This document shows positions 14,621 through 21,350 of a stretch of 21,969 nt of DNA, piece after piece. This stretch comes from Candidatus Woesearchaeota archaeon (GTDB lineage Archaea > Nanobdellota > Nanobdellia > Woesearchaeales > GW2011-AR15). Where the stretch lies: assembly GCA_023701075.1 (NCBI GenBank), contig JAMPXQ010000005.1, positions 1 to 21,969 of the forward strand. Direction: 5' to 3'. The notes beneath the pieces were generated by a model that worked only from the letters and a program-made list of their open reading frames with translations, was not told the DNA's origin and ran no database searches. The position numbers were made by a program, and so were the translations under genes. Position 1 is the stretch's first letter. Each line of letters opens with the position of its first letter.

Positions 14621-16786
14621 TTAGAAGCTCCGTCCAAAAAATACTTCAAACTTCGCATCATTTCCGCAGCAGAAACATTTTCCAAGCTTCTTTGATTGCT
14701 TGAACGGGATGCAGTTGGTCTTATAACCTGTGTCATCTTTTATCTTTGTCTCTTTTTCGCTGTCTCCGCAGAATGGAGCAAGTATCCACCTTTTCTCTTC
14801 CACGGCTTTCATGAACTCTTCCTTGGTTTTGATCCTCACAGTGATATCATCCATCTGCTTCTTCGCCTTGTTGAAGAGGTTTTTCTGGATATCCTTTAAT
14901 AGTTCACCGACACTTTTACCGATATCAGATATGTTCACTGTGATCTTCTCACTGGTGTCTCTCCTGACAAGGACGACTTGGCTGTTCTCAATATCTCTTG
15001 GCCCTAGTTCAATCCTGATAGGCACTCCTTTAAGCTCCCATTCATTGAATTTCCAGCCTGGAGTGTATCCTTCCCTATCATCAAGATACACTGAATATTT
15101 TGACAAGGCTTTTTTCATGTCTTGTGCAGCCTTGAGGACCGCATCTTTTGTCTTGTCAAATATTATCGGGACGATGACCGCATGTATTGGTGCAATCTTT
15201 GGAGGGAGCACAAGCCCCTTGTCATCTCCATGCATTATTATCATGACGCCAAGGCTCCTTGTAGTATAACCCCAAGAATTCTGCCAACCATATTTCTTCT
15301 CTCCATTCTTATCGAGGAAACTTATCTCAAATGCTTTGGCAAAAGTCTGTCCAAGGTGATGCGATGTGCATCCTTGGATGGCCTTTCCAACAGGGAGGAA
15401 AGTCTCGCATGTCGTACTATATTCAGCGCCTGCAAATTTCTCATTCTCAGTCTTCTTCCCTCTGATGACTGGGACAGCAAGCAGTTCTTCATAGATGCTG
15501 GCATAATATTCCAGTATTTCAAGCACTTCAGCCTCAGCCTCTTCCTTAGTTGCAAAGACAGTATGCCCTTCCTGCCAGAGGAATTCTCTTCCCCTGAGGA
15601 ATGGTGTTGCGTGCTTGAATTCCCATCTGACAACAGAGTTCCACTGGTTTATCCTAAGCGGCAGGTCATTATGGCTCCTTACCCATTTTGAATATGAATC
15701 ATACATGATGGTTTCAGAGGTCGGCCTTACAGCAAGCCTCTCACCAAGTTTAGTGTCTCCGCCGTGCGTCACCCAAGCGACTTCAGGCGCAAAACCCTGG
15801 ACATGGGTCTGCTCTTTCATGAGCAATGATTCTGGGATCAGCAGCGGGAAATAAGCATTCCTAACCCCTGATTTCTTTATCTTTTCATTGAAGAAAGCCA
15901 TGATCTTCTCCCATATCTCATAGGAATATGGCTTATAGACGATGCAGCCAGAGACTGCAGTATAATCCGCCATGTCTGATTTCTGTATGACTTGTGTATA
16001 CCACTCAGAGAAATCCTCGTCACGTTTCACAGTCAGTCCAAGAGTCTGTTTTTTTGTCTCAGTCTTTTGCTGCGAAACATCTAGGGCTGCCTTCTTCTCA
16101 GTCACATTCTCTTTGAGTTCGGATTTGACAATCCCTTCTTTCACGAGTTCAAATGAAGTTATCTTCTTAAGCAAGCTTTTTGAATCATCCATGGCTTTAG
16201 CAAGATAGCTATCCTCGATATCTCCGGTAGCGTAGATGAGTATCAACAGCTCTTTTGTATTCTCAGTGACCTTTGTCTGGTCTGAATCAGAAGTCGCAAA
16301 TCCAAAATCAATTATCTTCTCATCATCGCAGACGCTTATCTCTCCGCCTTTGCATTTCTTGACCTCTCCGCCTATCTTTATGAATTTCTCATCTTCTCTT
16401 GTCTTCCTTACGACAATATCTCCTTTTACAGTGCTCATGTCGACATAGCTTATTGGCAGCCTATACTTCGCAGATATGAGATTTAAGTTATCAACGACAT
16501 TGTTTACGCTCCACATGTTCTCGGCTTTAATTATCCTCTTTAAGAGTGCCTCGCATGAGATCCTATCTTTAGTCGGGTCCATCCCAAAAGACCTATATAG
16601 GCTTCTGAACGAATTTATTATCTTGTCTTCAGCATGCTTCTCCGCGCTGAAATTCTCTCTTACTTCTTTCAAAAGAGCCTCTTCTTCTTTTATCTTGTCA
16701 TACACTTTCTTTACAGCAACACCTTTTACTAGGATGTAGCCGAATTTCACATTCCCGACATTGAATCTGATGTTAATATCTTTCAT
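14621..16786 (-). CDS. proS: Prolyl-tRNA synthetase fused to an N-terminal B3/B4 (editing-like) domain
   Basis: A 721-residue protein. Residues ~55-215 are a B3/B4 domain, the fold of the PheRS-beta editing module: FRSLYRSFGMDPTKDRIS, VNNVVDNLNLISAKYRLPIS, then GGE…, DFGFATSDSDQTKVTENTKE. A Lys-rich linker (~222-250) leads to a complete archaeal/eukaryal-type ProRS: FPLLIPESLL, RPTSETIMYDSYSKWVRSHND (motif 2 region), INQWNSVVRWEFKHATPFLRGREF, EGHTVFAT, and HGDDKGLVLPPKIAP. The C-terminal anticodon and zinc-binding region ends in CFCCGNDAKFEVFFGRSF. It charges tRNA-Pro; the extra domain probably clears mischarged tRNA, by analogy. GGTGAT four bases before the ATG at 16786 sets the start, with a TATA box at 16831-16840. 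A standalone archaeal-type ProRS is about 480 residues. Confidence 0.95.
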   Translation of the reverse strand: MKDINIRFNVGNVKFGYILVKGVAVKKVYDKIKEEEALLKEVRENFSAEKHAEDKIINSFRSLYRSFGMDPTKDRISCEALLKRIIKAENMWSVNNVVDNLNLISAKYRLPISYVDMSTVKGDIVVRKTREDEKFIKIGGEVKKCKGGEISVCDDEKIIDFGFATSDSDQTKVTENTKELLILIYATGDIEDSYLAKAMDDSKSLLKKITSFELVKEGIVKSELKENVTEKKAALDVSQQKTETKKQTLGLTVKRDEDFSEWYTQVIQKSDMADYTAVSGCIVYKPYSYEIWEKIMAFFNEKIKKSGVRNAYFPLLIPESLLMKEQTHVQGFAPEVAWVTHGGDTKLGERLAVRPTSETIMYDSYSKWVRSHNDLPLRINQWNSVVRWEFKHATPFLRGREFLWQEGHTVFATKEEAEAEVLEILEYYASIYEELLAVPVIRGKKTENEKFAGAEYSTTCETFLPVGKAIQGCTSHHLGQTFAKAFEISFLDKNGEKKYGWQNSWGYTTRSLGVMIIMHGDDKGLVLPPKIAPIHAVIVPIIFDKTKDAVLKAAQDMKKALSKYSVYLDDREGYTPGWKFNEWELKGVPIRIELGPRDIENSQVVLVRRDTSEKITVNISDIGKSVGELLKDIQKNLFNKAKKQMDDITVRIKTKEEFMKAVEEKRWILAPFCGDSEKETKIKDDTGYKTNCIPFKQSKKLGKCFCCGNDAKFEVFFGRSF

Positions 16787-16830
16787 GAATATCACCCATT
16801 GAATATCTATTTATCTTTGTTAATCAATAT

Positions 16831-16840
16831 TATTTAATAA
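16831..16840 (-). promoter_or_regulatory. TATA box of proS
   Basis: TTATTAAATA on the minus strand predicts a start near 16810 and a leader of about 24 nt that carries the GGTGAT Shine-Dalgarno site (16792-16797). Confidence 0.5.
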
Positions 16841-16908
16841 ATTATCTAGGATTAGGCTGCCTTCTGCCGTTGGCGTCTTTCATGAAACAAGATAAGCATG
16901 TGTTATAT

Positions 16909-17091
16909 TTAAGTTTTTAGGATTGGGTTTTTAAATTGATCTTTATCTATAGCTACTGACATGACCTTTATTTTGAGCTCACTAAAGGTAGAATAATAAA
17001 TTGAACCTTGAATAGTTTGCTTACTTTGATGCCATGTTTCTTCCATAGGATTGAGTTCAGTGTGTCCCGATGAAAAAATCTTACTTTTAGC
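16909..17091 (-). pseudogene. C-terminal remnant of an IS630-type (DDE) transposase
   Basis: In one minus-strand frame 60 codons run from just after an in-frame TAG (17092-17094) to a TAA at 16909-16911. They read …SSGHTELNPMEETWHQSK…, then GSIYYSTFSELK and a short tail. GHTELNP-M/I-E-E-x-W is the characteristic C-terminal block of IS630/Tc1-type transposases and includes the third acidic residue of the DDE triad (the first Glu after NPM). The rest of the transposase is missing upstream: only 18 bases lie between the TAG and the 3' end of the glycosyltransferase gene. There is no start codon in a suitable place. It is a dead scar in the 317-bp gap between proS and the glycosyltransferase gene. 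I saw no terminal inverted repeats or full element. Confidence 0.75.
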
Positions 17092-17138
17092 CTAGGTTTA
17101 TTAGTTATATATCTAAAAAATTTTGTCAGTAGCTATAG
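16947..17138. repeat. 14-bp perfect inverted repeat spanning the transposase scar
   Basis: ctatagctactgac at 16947-16960 is the exact reverse complement of gtcagtagctatag at 17125-17138. One arm is inside the transposase remnant and the other covers the last codons of the glycosyltransferase gene, with 164 bp between them. It may mark a rearrangement of the scar or be chance. Confidence 0.55.
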
Positions 17139-17907
17139 CATCACTATACCTTTGTCCCATATCCTTTGCAATCCCCAGATTTTGCCTGATTCTTTCATAA
17201 ATCTTTTCTTCTCCTCTTCCGGCATCTCTTGTCCAGGCATCTATATTTGTACAATGGTATATTTTTTTTGAGTGAGCCTCAAAAAATGCATTTAATTGGT
17301 ATTCCAATAAGTAAGTAAATGGGCCATTTTCATCAGCAGGAGTTGAAAACAACAGTTCCAAACTAGGCCTGTATGAAAAGTCAGGGTCAAAAAAGGGCGC
17401 TAGCGATGCCATTGTCATTGCCCTAAAACCAGATTGGGCATGCTCAGTACGAAAATGGATCCCGCTATGGCATGAAGTTATGCTCATATCGTAATTCTCG
17501 TGCTTAAGTGGATCAACAATCTCAGCAAGCATAGATTCATGCAAGTACCAAAAATCAGCATCCAAAGTTAGTACATATTCAGCACTTAATCTTTGTGCAT
17601 ATCTTAGCCCTGACAAGAATGTTTCAGTTTTACCCATATTTTGAGGATGCCTAATAATGTAAAAATTAGAGGACAACGATTCAGATTGCTGTACTTGTGC
17701 CATGTAAAAGGTATTATCTCTGCTGCCATCATCAATCACAATCACTGCGCTAATGAGTTGCAGTTCTAAAGCAGTATTGACTATTTTCAAAGTTTTTTCA
17801 AAATCTTCTGTCTCCTCATTGTAAGCAGAGATTATTACTGCAGTCCCGCCTAGATTTGAAGGAAGAAAATCTAGGTCAGAAAGGTCTAACATATTATCTA
17901 GTGGCAT
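17113..17907 (-). CDS. Family 2 glycosyltransferase
   Basis: A 264-residue GT-A-fold protein. The N-terminal VIISAYNEE (about 24-32), VIDDGSRDNT (about 56-65), NMGKTETFLSGLRYA and LTLDAD (the DxD-like metal and sugar-nucleotide site, about 114-119) are clear GT2 signatures. QSGFRAMTMASLAPFF (about 158-173) resembles the acceptor-side motif GYRAI. There is no membrane segment, so it probably works in the cytoplasm on a sugar-nucleotide donor; donor and acceptor are unknown. The TATA box ATATATAAAT-like sequence is 27 nt before the ATG at 17907, so it is leaderless. Its 3' end lies next to the transposase scar and ends in one arm of an inverted repeat, so the C-terminus may have been remodelled. 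A+T-rich; possibly acquired. Confidence 0.88.
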   Translation of the reverse strand: MPLDNMLDLSDLDFLPSNLGGTAVIISAYNEETEDFEKTLKIVNTALELQLISAVIVIDDGSRDNTFYMAQVQQSESLSSNFYIIRHPQNMGKTETFLSGLRYAQRLSAEYVLTLDADFWYLHESMLAEIVDPLKHENYDMSITSCHSGIHFRTEHAQSGFRAMTMASLAPFFDPDFSYRPSLELLFSTPADENGPFTYLLEYQLNAFFEAHSKKIYHCTNIDAWTRDAGRGEEKIYERIRQNLGIAKDMGQRYSDAIATDKIF

Positions 17908-17928
17908 AGAAAGGACAAATCGGTTTCA

Positions 17929-17938
17929 ATATATAAAT
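17929..17938 (-). promoter_or_regulatory. TATA box of the glycosyltransferase gene
   Basis: An A/T-only TATA-like sequence (top strand atatataaat) centred about 27 nt before the ATG at 17907. Confidence 0.5.
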
Positions 17939-18031
17939 ATTACTATTAGTTAGTGATAACAAAATCAAAATTAGGGGTGGGATAGAGAAAGTATCAATCT
18001 AAATGACCAGCCAGAGATAGGCTTTTTAGTT

Positions 18032-18778
18032 TCATTTCACATACCTAAGCGGTTCAGCAGGAGTGATGGTTATAGTGTCACCTTCATCCAGATCATATTC
18101 TCTGCTCACAGAATCAATCACGAGGATGCTGGGGTTTTTTGGGATTATAGTGATCTTATCAGGCAATAGGCCATTTTTCAAGCTGAATCTTCCGGTGAGT
18201 TTCCCTTCATAAGGTTCCCTGATGACATACTGGAACTTCGTATCATCCAGCTTCATCTTCTTTCCGCCGGCACTCTTGATCCAGGCATGGCTTCCCGCAG
18301 GAGTCCCAACAAGTATGCCAGAGCTTCTCTGGAACTCTTTTTTTCCATCGACAATGATGTCATAATTGAACAGTTCATATGGTTTTTTAGTGCCTATATA
18401 TAGTTCATTCAGGCTTCTTTCAGGAATCATCTTTCCATTTATTGAGACTTTCAGCCTGAAGTAATTGGAATACCTAAGCTTTCTTATCATCCCTGGCAGC
18501 TTTTTCTTATAGTCATACCTATCCAGCTGCATGAAAAAACCCTCTTTCTTCTCAGGGTTAGGGTTGATGCCTATCATAGGCAGATTGCTGTTCAGATGGC
18601 TTGTCCTAAGGAATGTGCCGTCTCCTCCGATGACTAGTATAGCATCTTTTCCGATATAGCACCTTTCATTAAGGCACTCCCTATCAACCATCTCTATCTC
18701 ATAGTCTTTTAGAGAATCTTTTACTTCATTGACAAATTCCAGGAAATAGCCATCATGAAACGAAAGTAATATTTTCAT
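18032..18778 (-). CDS. nadK: NAD kinase
   Basis: A 248-residue protein that phosphorylates NAD(H) to NADP(H) with ATP or polyphosphate. LVIGGDGTFLRTSH (GGDG at 51-54) is the NAD kinase/diacylglycerol-kinase-fold signature. IGINPNPEKKEGFF follows as the ligand-binding loop, where IGVNxGxLGFL would be usual. RSSGILVGTPAGSHAWIKSAGG (about 151-172) matches the second conserved block, usually DGxxxxTPTGSTAY, with His-Ala-Trp in place of Thr-Ala-Tyr. The length is that of small archaeal NAD kinases. A TATA-like CTATTAAAA at 18801-18809 is 27 nt before the ATG at 18778, indicating a leaderless mRNA. The substitutions leave some doubt about exact substrate preference. Confidence 0.88.
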   Translation of the reverse strand: MKILLSFHDGYFLEFVNEVKDSLKDYEIEMVDRECLNERCYIGKDAILVIGGDGTFLRTSHLNSNLPMIGINPNPEKKEGFFMQLDRYDYKKKLPGMIRKLRYSNYFRLKVSINGKMIPERSLNELYIGTKKPYELFNYDIIVDGKKEFQRSSGILVGTPAGSHAWIKSAGGKKMKLDDTKFQYVIREPYEGKLTGRFSLKNGLLPDKITIIPKNPSILVIDSVSREYDLDEGDTITITPAEPLRYVK

Positions 18779-18800
18779 CAGGTTAGATTAGGAGCACTGG

Positions 18801-18809
18801 TTTTAATAG
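18801..18809 (-). promoter_or_regulatory. TATA box of nadK
   Basis: CTATTAAAA on the minus strand is centred about 27 nt before the nadK ATG. Confidence 0.5.
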
Positions 18810-18882
18810 TTTTTTATAATCATGTTTATGATAGTATTATAGAAACTGCTAGCATCAATAAACCTGGAATATATTGAAATAG

Positions 18883-18891
18883 AAAAAAAAA
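18883..18891 (-). terminator. T-tract terminator of the exosome-rpoK operon
   Basis: Nine T residues on the minus strand, starting nine bases after the rpoK stop codon, with no strong hairpin: a typical archaeal U-tract terminator. Confidence 0.65.
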
Positions 18892-18899
18892 CAGAAAGA

Positions 18900-19130
18900 T
18901 TACTCTTTCTTCTCTTTTGCAACTTTGACTTTTTTCCTTGTATCAGGCATAGGTCTCTTTATCGTCATCGGGACGACGCCGGCATCATATTCCTGCATTG
19001 CAATCTTTACAGGATTGTATCTCATCTCTTCAAGCTCCTTCTTTCCGATCTTTGTCATGAAAGGAGCGCCAAGGGAGATCTGAAGTGCTCTTGCGCCGAT
19101 GATCCTAGCTTTTTCGTATTTTGTATCCAT
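18900..19130 (-). CDS. rpoK: DNA-directed RNA polymerase subunit K (Rpb6 homologue)
   Basis: A 76-residue protein. KYEKARIIGARALQISLGAP followed by NPVKIAMQEYDAGVVPMTIKRPMPD is the conserved RpoK/Rpb6 core, which clamps the largest RNA polymerase subunit during assembly. The Lys-rich C-terminal tail (KKVKVAKEKKE) is an extension. A GTG at 19139 would add three residues, but GGTGAT-N4 before the ATG at 19130 decides for the latter. The Shine-Dalgarno site overlaps the rrp42 stop codon (TGA at 19136-19138), so the two are translationally linked. It is the last gene of the operon and is followed by a T-tract. Confidence 0.95.
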   Translation of the reverse strand: MDTKYEKARIIGARALQISLGAPFMTKIGKKELEEMRYNPVKIAMQEYDAGVVPMTIKRPMPDTRKKVKVAKEKKE

Positions 19131-19135
19131 CCTTA

Positions 19136-19909
19136 TCACCTTAAGTATTTTCTCAGCTCTTTTGCTTTCTTTGAAGCCAGACCAATCATTGATTCAATCT
19201 CAGCTTTTGATAATGGTTCCTCTCCGCCTTTCTGCAGTGCGCAGATTGTCCCATCTTCAGTCAAAGCGACAGTAAGCCTTGCGTCCATGACCTCTTCTTC
19301 ATCAGGTGTCGGGTCTACAAGGTAATAGTTCGCTATCTTGTATACTGTGATGGAGACTGGTTCAGTGAGTATAGGCAGCTTCTGTTTGGTCGGCTCCTTG
19401 TACTTCAGCTTGTCACCTTCAAGTTTTGGGAATTTAGCGTCTTTTATTGCAAGCCATACTGCAAGTGCAGCTGCATCAAAGAGATTGCCTGCTGCATTCA
19501 CAGGGACTATATCAACAACAAGTGAATATACCAGTTCTCCTGGCCTTATGCACATTTTCTTATAGTCTATTGCCTTTGATTCCCTGATGCCCCTGTCTAC
19601 AACCCTTGAGAGCTCGATGCTTTCAGGGCTTGGTGGACCGGATTCAAATTTAGGGCTGCTCATAGGTATGAGTTCAGAATTCACCATGAGTGTGCCTTCT
19701 TCAGGTGTGTCTGGATAAGGTTTTCCAACTTCAAACTTCACTCCAGCTAAGACTTCAGTGTCACCGATCTTCACTCTTGCTGAGCCTTCAGCAGTCTTGA
19801 AGATGCCTGTCTCGACCTCAATCTTCCTGTAGTCTTCTCTTTTCCTGCCATCAAACCTAAGGTCTTTCTTCAGGTAGTTGATGATATGATTTTGTTTCTC
19901 GTTATTCAT
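19136..19909 (-). CDS. rrp42: Exosome complex subunit Rrp42 (RNase PH-like, non-catalytic)
   Basis: A 257-residue RNase PH-fold subunit that pairs with Rrp41 to form the hexameric exosome ring for 3'-5' RNA degradation and tailing. LRFDGRKREDYRKIEVETG near the start, TEVLAGVKFEVGKPYPDTPEEGTL, RVVDRGIRESKAIDYKKMCI, AAGNLFDAAALAVWLAI and LVDPTPDEEEVMDARLTVAL are family blocks. It lacks the catalytic Asp arrangement seen in Rrp41, as expected. A TTG at 19918 is in frame, but the ATG at 19909 gives the normal start, has GAGG about nine bases upstream, and overlaps the rrp41 stop by eight bases. It lies in the operon between rrp41 and rpoK. Confidence 0.96.
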   Translation of the reverse strand: MNNEKQNHIINYLKKDLRFDGRKREDYRKIEVETGIFKTAEGSARVKIGDTEVLAGVKFEVGKPYPDTPEEGTLMVNSELIPMSSPKFESGPPSPESIELSRVVDRGIRESKAIDYKKMCIRPGELVYSLVVDIVPVNAAGNLFDAAALAVWLAIKDAKFPKLEGDKLKYKEPTKQKLPILTEPVSITVYKIANYYLVDPTPDEEEVMDARLTVALTEDGTICALQKGGEEPLSKAEIESMIGLASKKAKELRKYLR

Positions 19910-20615
19910 TTTTGACAACCTCGAATCTGTGCTTTAGAGCGTTTCTCTGCACTTTTAGGATCTCAAGCGCGCCTTTCTTTGCAAGCTCAAGAGCTTTTAT
20001 CAAATCCTCAGGCTTGACTTTCCCATCCATCTGGAGAAGTGAAAACTTATCCATGTTTGGGATATATGCCATAGGGATATCTGCGACGTCTCCTTTGTCA
20101 TATGCTTCTTCATCATAGTTCAGGTCAAGGACGATCTGTCCATCAACAAGTCCTACAGAGACAGCTCCGACAAGGTCTTTCATAGCGATACCGGCGTCTG
20201 CAAGAGCCATTGATGCAGCGCATATTCCTGCGCATCTGCTTCCTGCGTCAGTCTGCGGAAGCTCGATATAGACATCCACGACTGAATTAGGGAAGTTCTC
20301 AAGGTTGACGACTGGAAGGAGTGCTCCTTCAGTGACCATTGAGATCTCCTTGCTTCTCCTTGATGGGCCAGGCCTTACCCTTTCACCCATGCCGGAGAAC
20401 GGCATCATGTTGTAATTGCATCTCAAAAGTCCCCTTTTTGGGTCTTTTAGGAATCTTGGGAATAGGTCTCTAGGACCATAGACAGCAGCATATGCCATCG
20501 TGTTCCCTATCTTGAAATACGCTGAACCGGTTGCGTTTTTGACAACACCAACCTTAGCTTCGATGCTTCTTAGTTCATCAAACTTCCTGCCATCAAGTCT
20601 CTTCTTATAGCTCAT
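19902..20615 (-). CDS. rrp41: Exosome complex subunit Rrp41 (catalytic RNase PH-like)
   Basis: A 237-residue subunit that holds the phosphorolytic active site of the archaeal exosome. MSYKKRLDGRKFDELRSIEAKVG opens the RNase PH fold. MMPFSGMGERVRPGPSRRSKEIS has the RNA- and phosphate-binding Arg residues. LPQTDAGSRCAGICAASMALADAGI and DLNYDEEAYDKGDVADIPMAYIP contain the acidic catalytic region. The frame extends to a TTG at 20642, but GGTGGT followed by four bases and the ATG at 20615 gives the standard archaeal N-terminus. The start overlaps the end of rrp4 by 11 bases. Confidence 0.97.
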   Translation of the reverse strand: MSYKKRLDGRKFDELRSIEAKVGVVKNATGSAYFKIGNTMAYAAVYGPRDLFPRFLKDPKRGLLRCNYNMMPFSGMGERVRPGPSRRSKEISMVTEGALLPVVNLENFPNSVVDVYIELPQTDAGSRCAGICAASMALADAGIAMKDLVGAVSVGLVDGQIVLDLNYDEEAYDKGDVADIPMAYIPNMDKFSLLQMDGKVKPEDLIKALELAKKGALEILKVQRNALKHRFEVVKNE

Positions 20616-21345
20616 CATTACCACCTTGCATTTGTTCTTCAACTACGACTGTCCTTCCTTTGCTCTCAAGGAACTTCTTGATGGCTTCAGTAAGTCCGCT
20701 CATATGGCTTTCCTGCTCGATCTTTGTGATTGTATCCACTGTATCAATCTCATCTTCAGGATTTGTGCCTTTTATCCAGACAATCCCGTTCTGTCCTACG
20801 ATGATATTGCAGTTTGTAGCCTTCTTGATCATGCTGACCATCGAGCCTTGTTTCCCTATTATCCTTGGGACTTTGGTAGGAGAGACAAAAACAATCCTTC
20901 CGCCGTCAATCTTCCTTAGGCCAGGGCCTTTCATTGTCAGATCGATGAGGTTTTGGCTTGTCACATTGTAAATCTTTGTGACGATATAGTCTCCAACATC
21001 AAAATATCTTGTCAGGTCAGCTCCTCTCCTGATGAAGTCATCAGTAGCGTCTTTCATTGAAAGCATCGCCGGGTAGGCTGAATTGGTCTCTACATTCCAT
21101 CCTGAGAAGTTGATGTCAGTCACTCTTCCGATTATGACGTCCATCTTCTTTGGCAGGTATTTGCCTGATAGAGGGATTATCTTTACGACTTTTCCATCAA
21201 TCCTCACTAGGCCAAGCCTGGATGCCAATATGTCTTCTCCTTTCCTGTATGTTCCTTCGCTTGGCAGGTATGACATGCCCTGTGCTAGGACTTCACCAGG
21301 AACTACAATATCCTTTTCATTCACTTTTAGTTCTGATTTTTCCAT
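20605..21345 (-). CDS. rrp4: Exosome RNA-binding cap subunit Rrp4
   Basis: A 246-residue cap protein that sits on the Rrp41/Rrp42 ring and guides RNA into the channel. Domains: an N-terminal domain (VVPGEVLAQGMSYLPSEGTYRKGEDI), an S1 domain (about residues 60-140, GRVTDINFSGWNVETNSAYPAML and VGDYIVTKI), and a KH domain (VFVSPTKVPRIIGKQGSMVSMIKKAT, with the GxxG-like GKQG loop). The C-terminus is an acidic/Gln tail. A GTG at 21354 overlaps the SBDS stop; the ATG at 21345 lies five bases after that stop and I prefer it. Middle of the SBDS-exosome operon. Confidence 0.96.
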   Translation of the reverse strand: MEKSELKVNEKDIVVPGEVLAQGMSYLPSEGTYRKGEDILASRLGLVRIDGKVVKIIPLSGKYLPKKMDVIIGRVTDINFSGWNVETNSAYPAMLSMKDATDDFIRRGADLTRYFDVGDYIVTKIYNVTSQNLIDLTMKGPGLRKIDGGRIVFVSPTKVPRIIGKQGSMVSMIKKATNCNIIVGQNGIVWIKGTNPEDEIDTVDTITKIEQESHMSGLTEAIKKFLESKGRTVVVEEQMQGGNDEL

Positions 21346-21350
21346 TTTTT

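Noticed and set aside
18000..18031. Small AGCC/GGCT hairpin after nadK
   Set aside because: A four-bp stem without a following T-tract is too weak to call a terminator.
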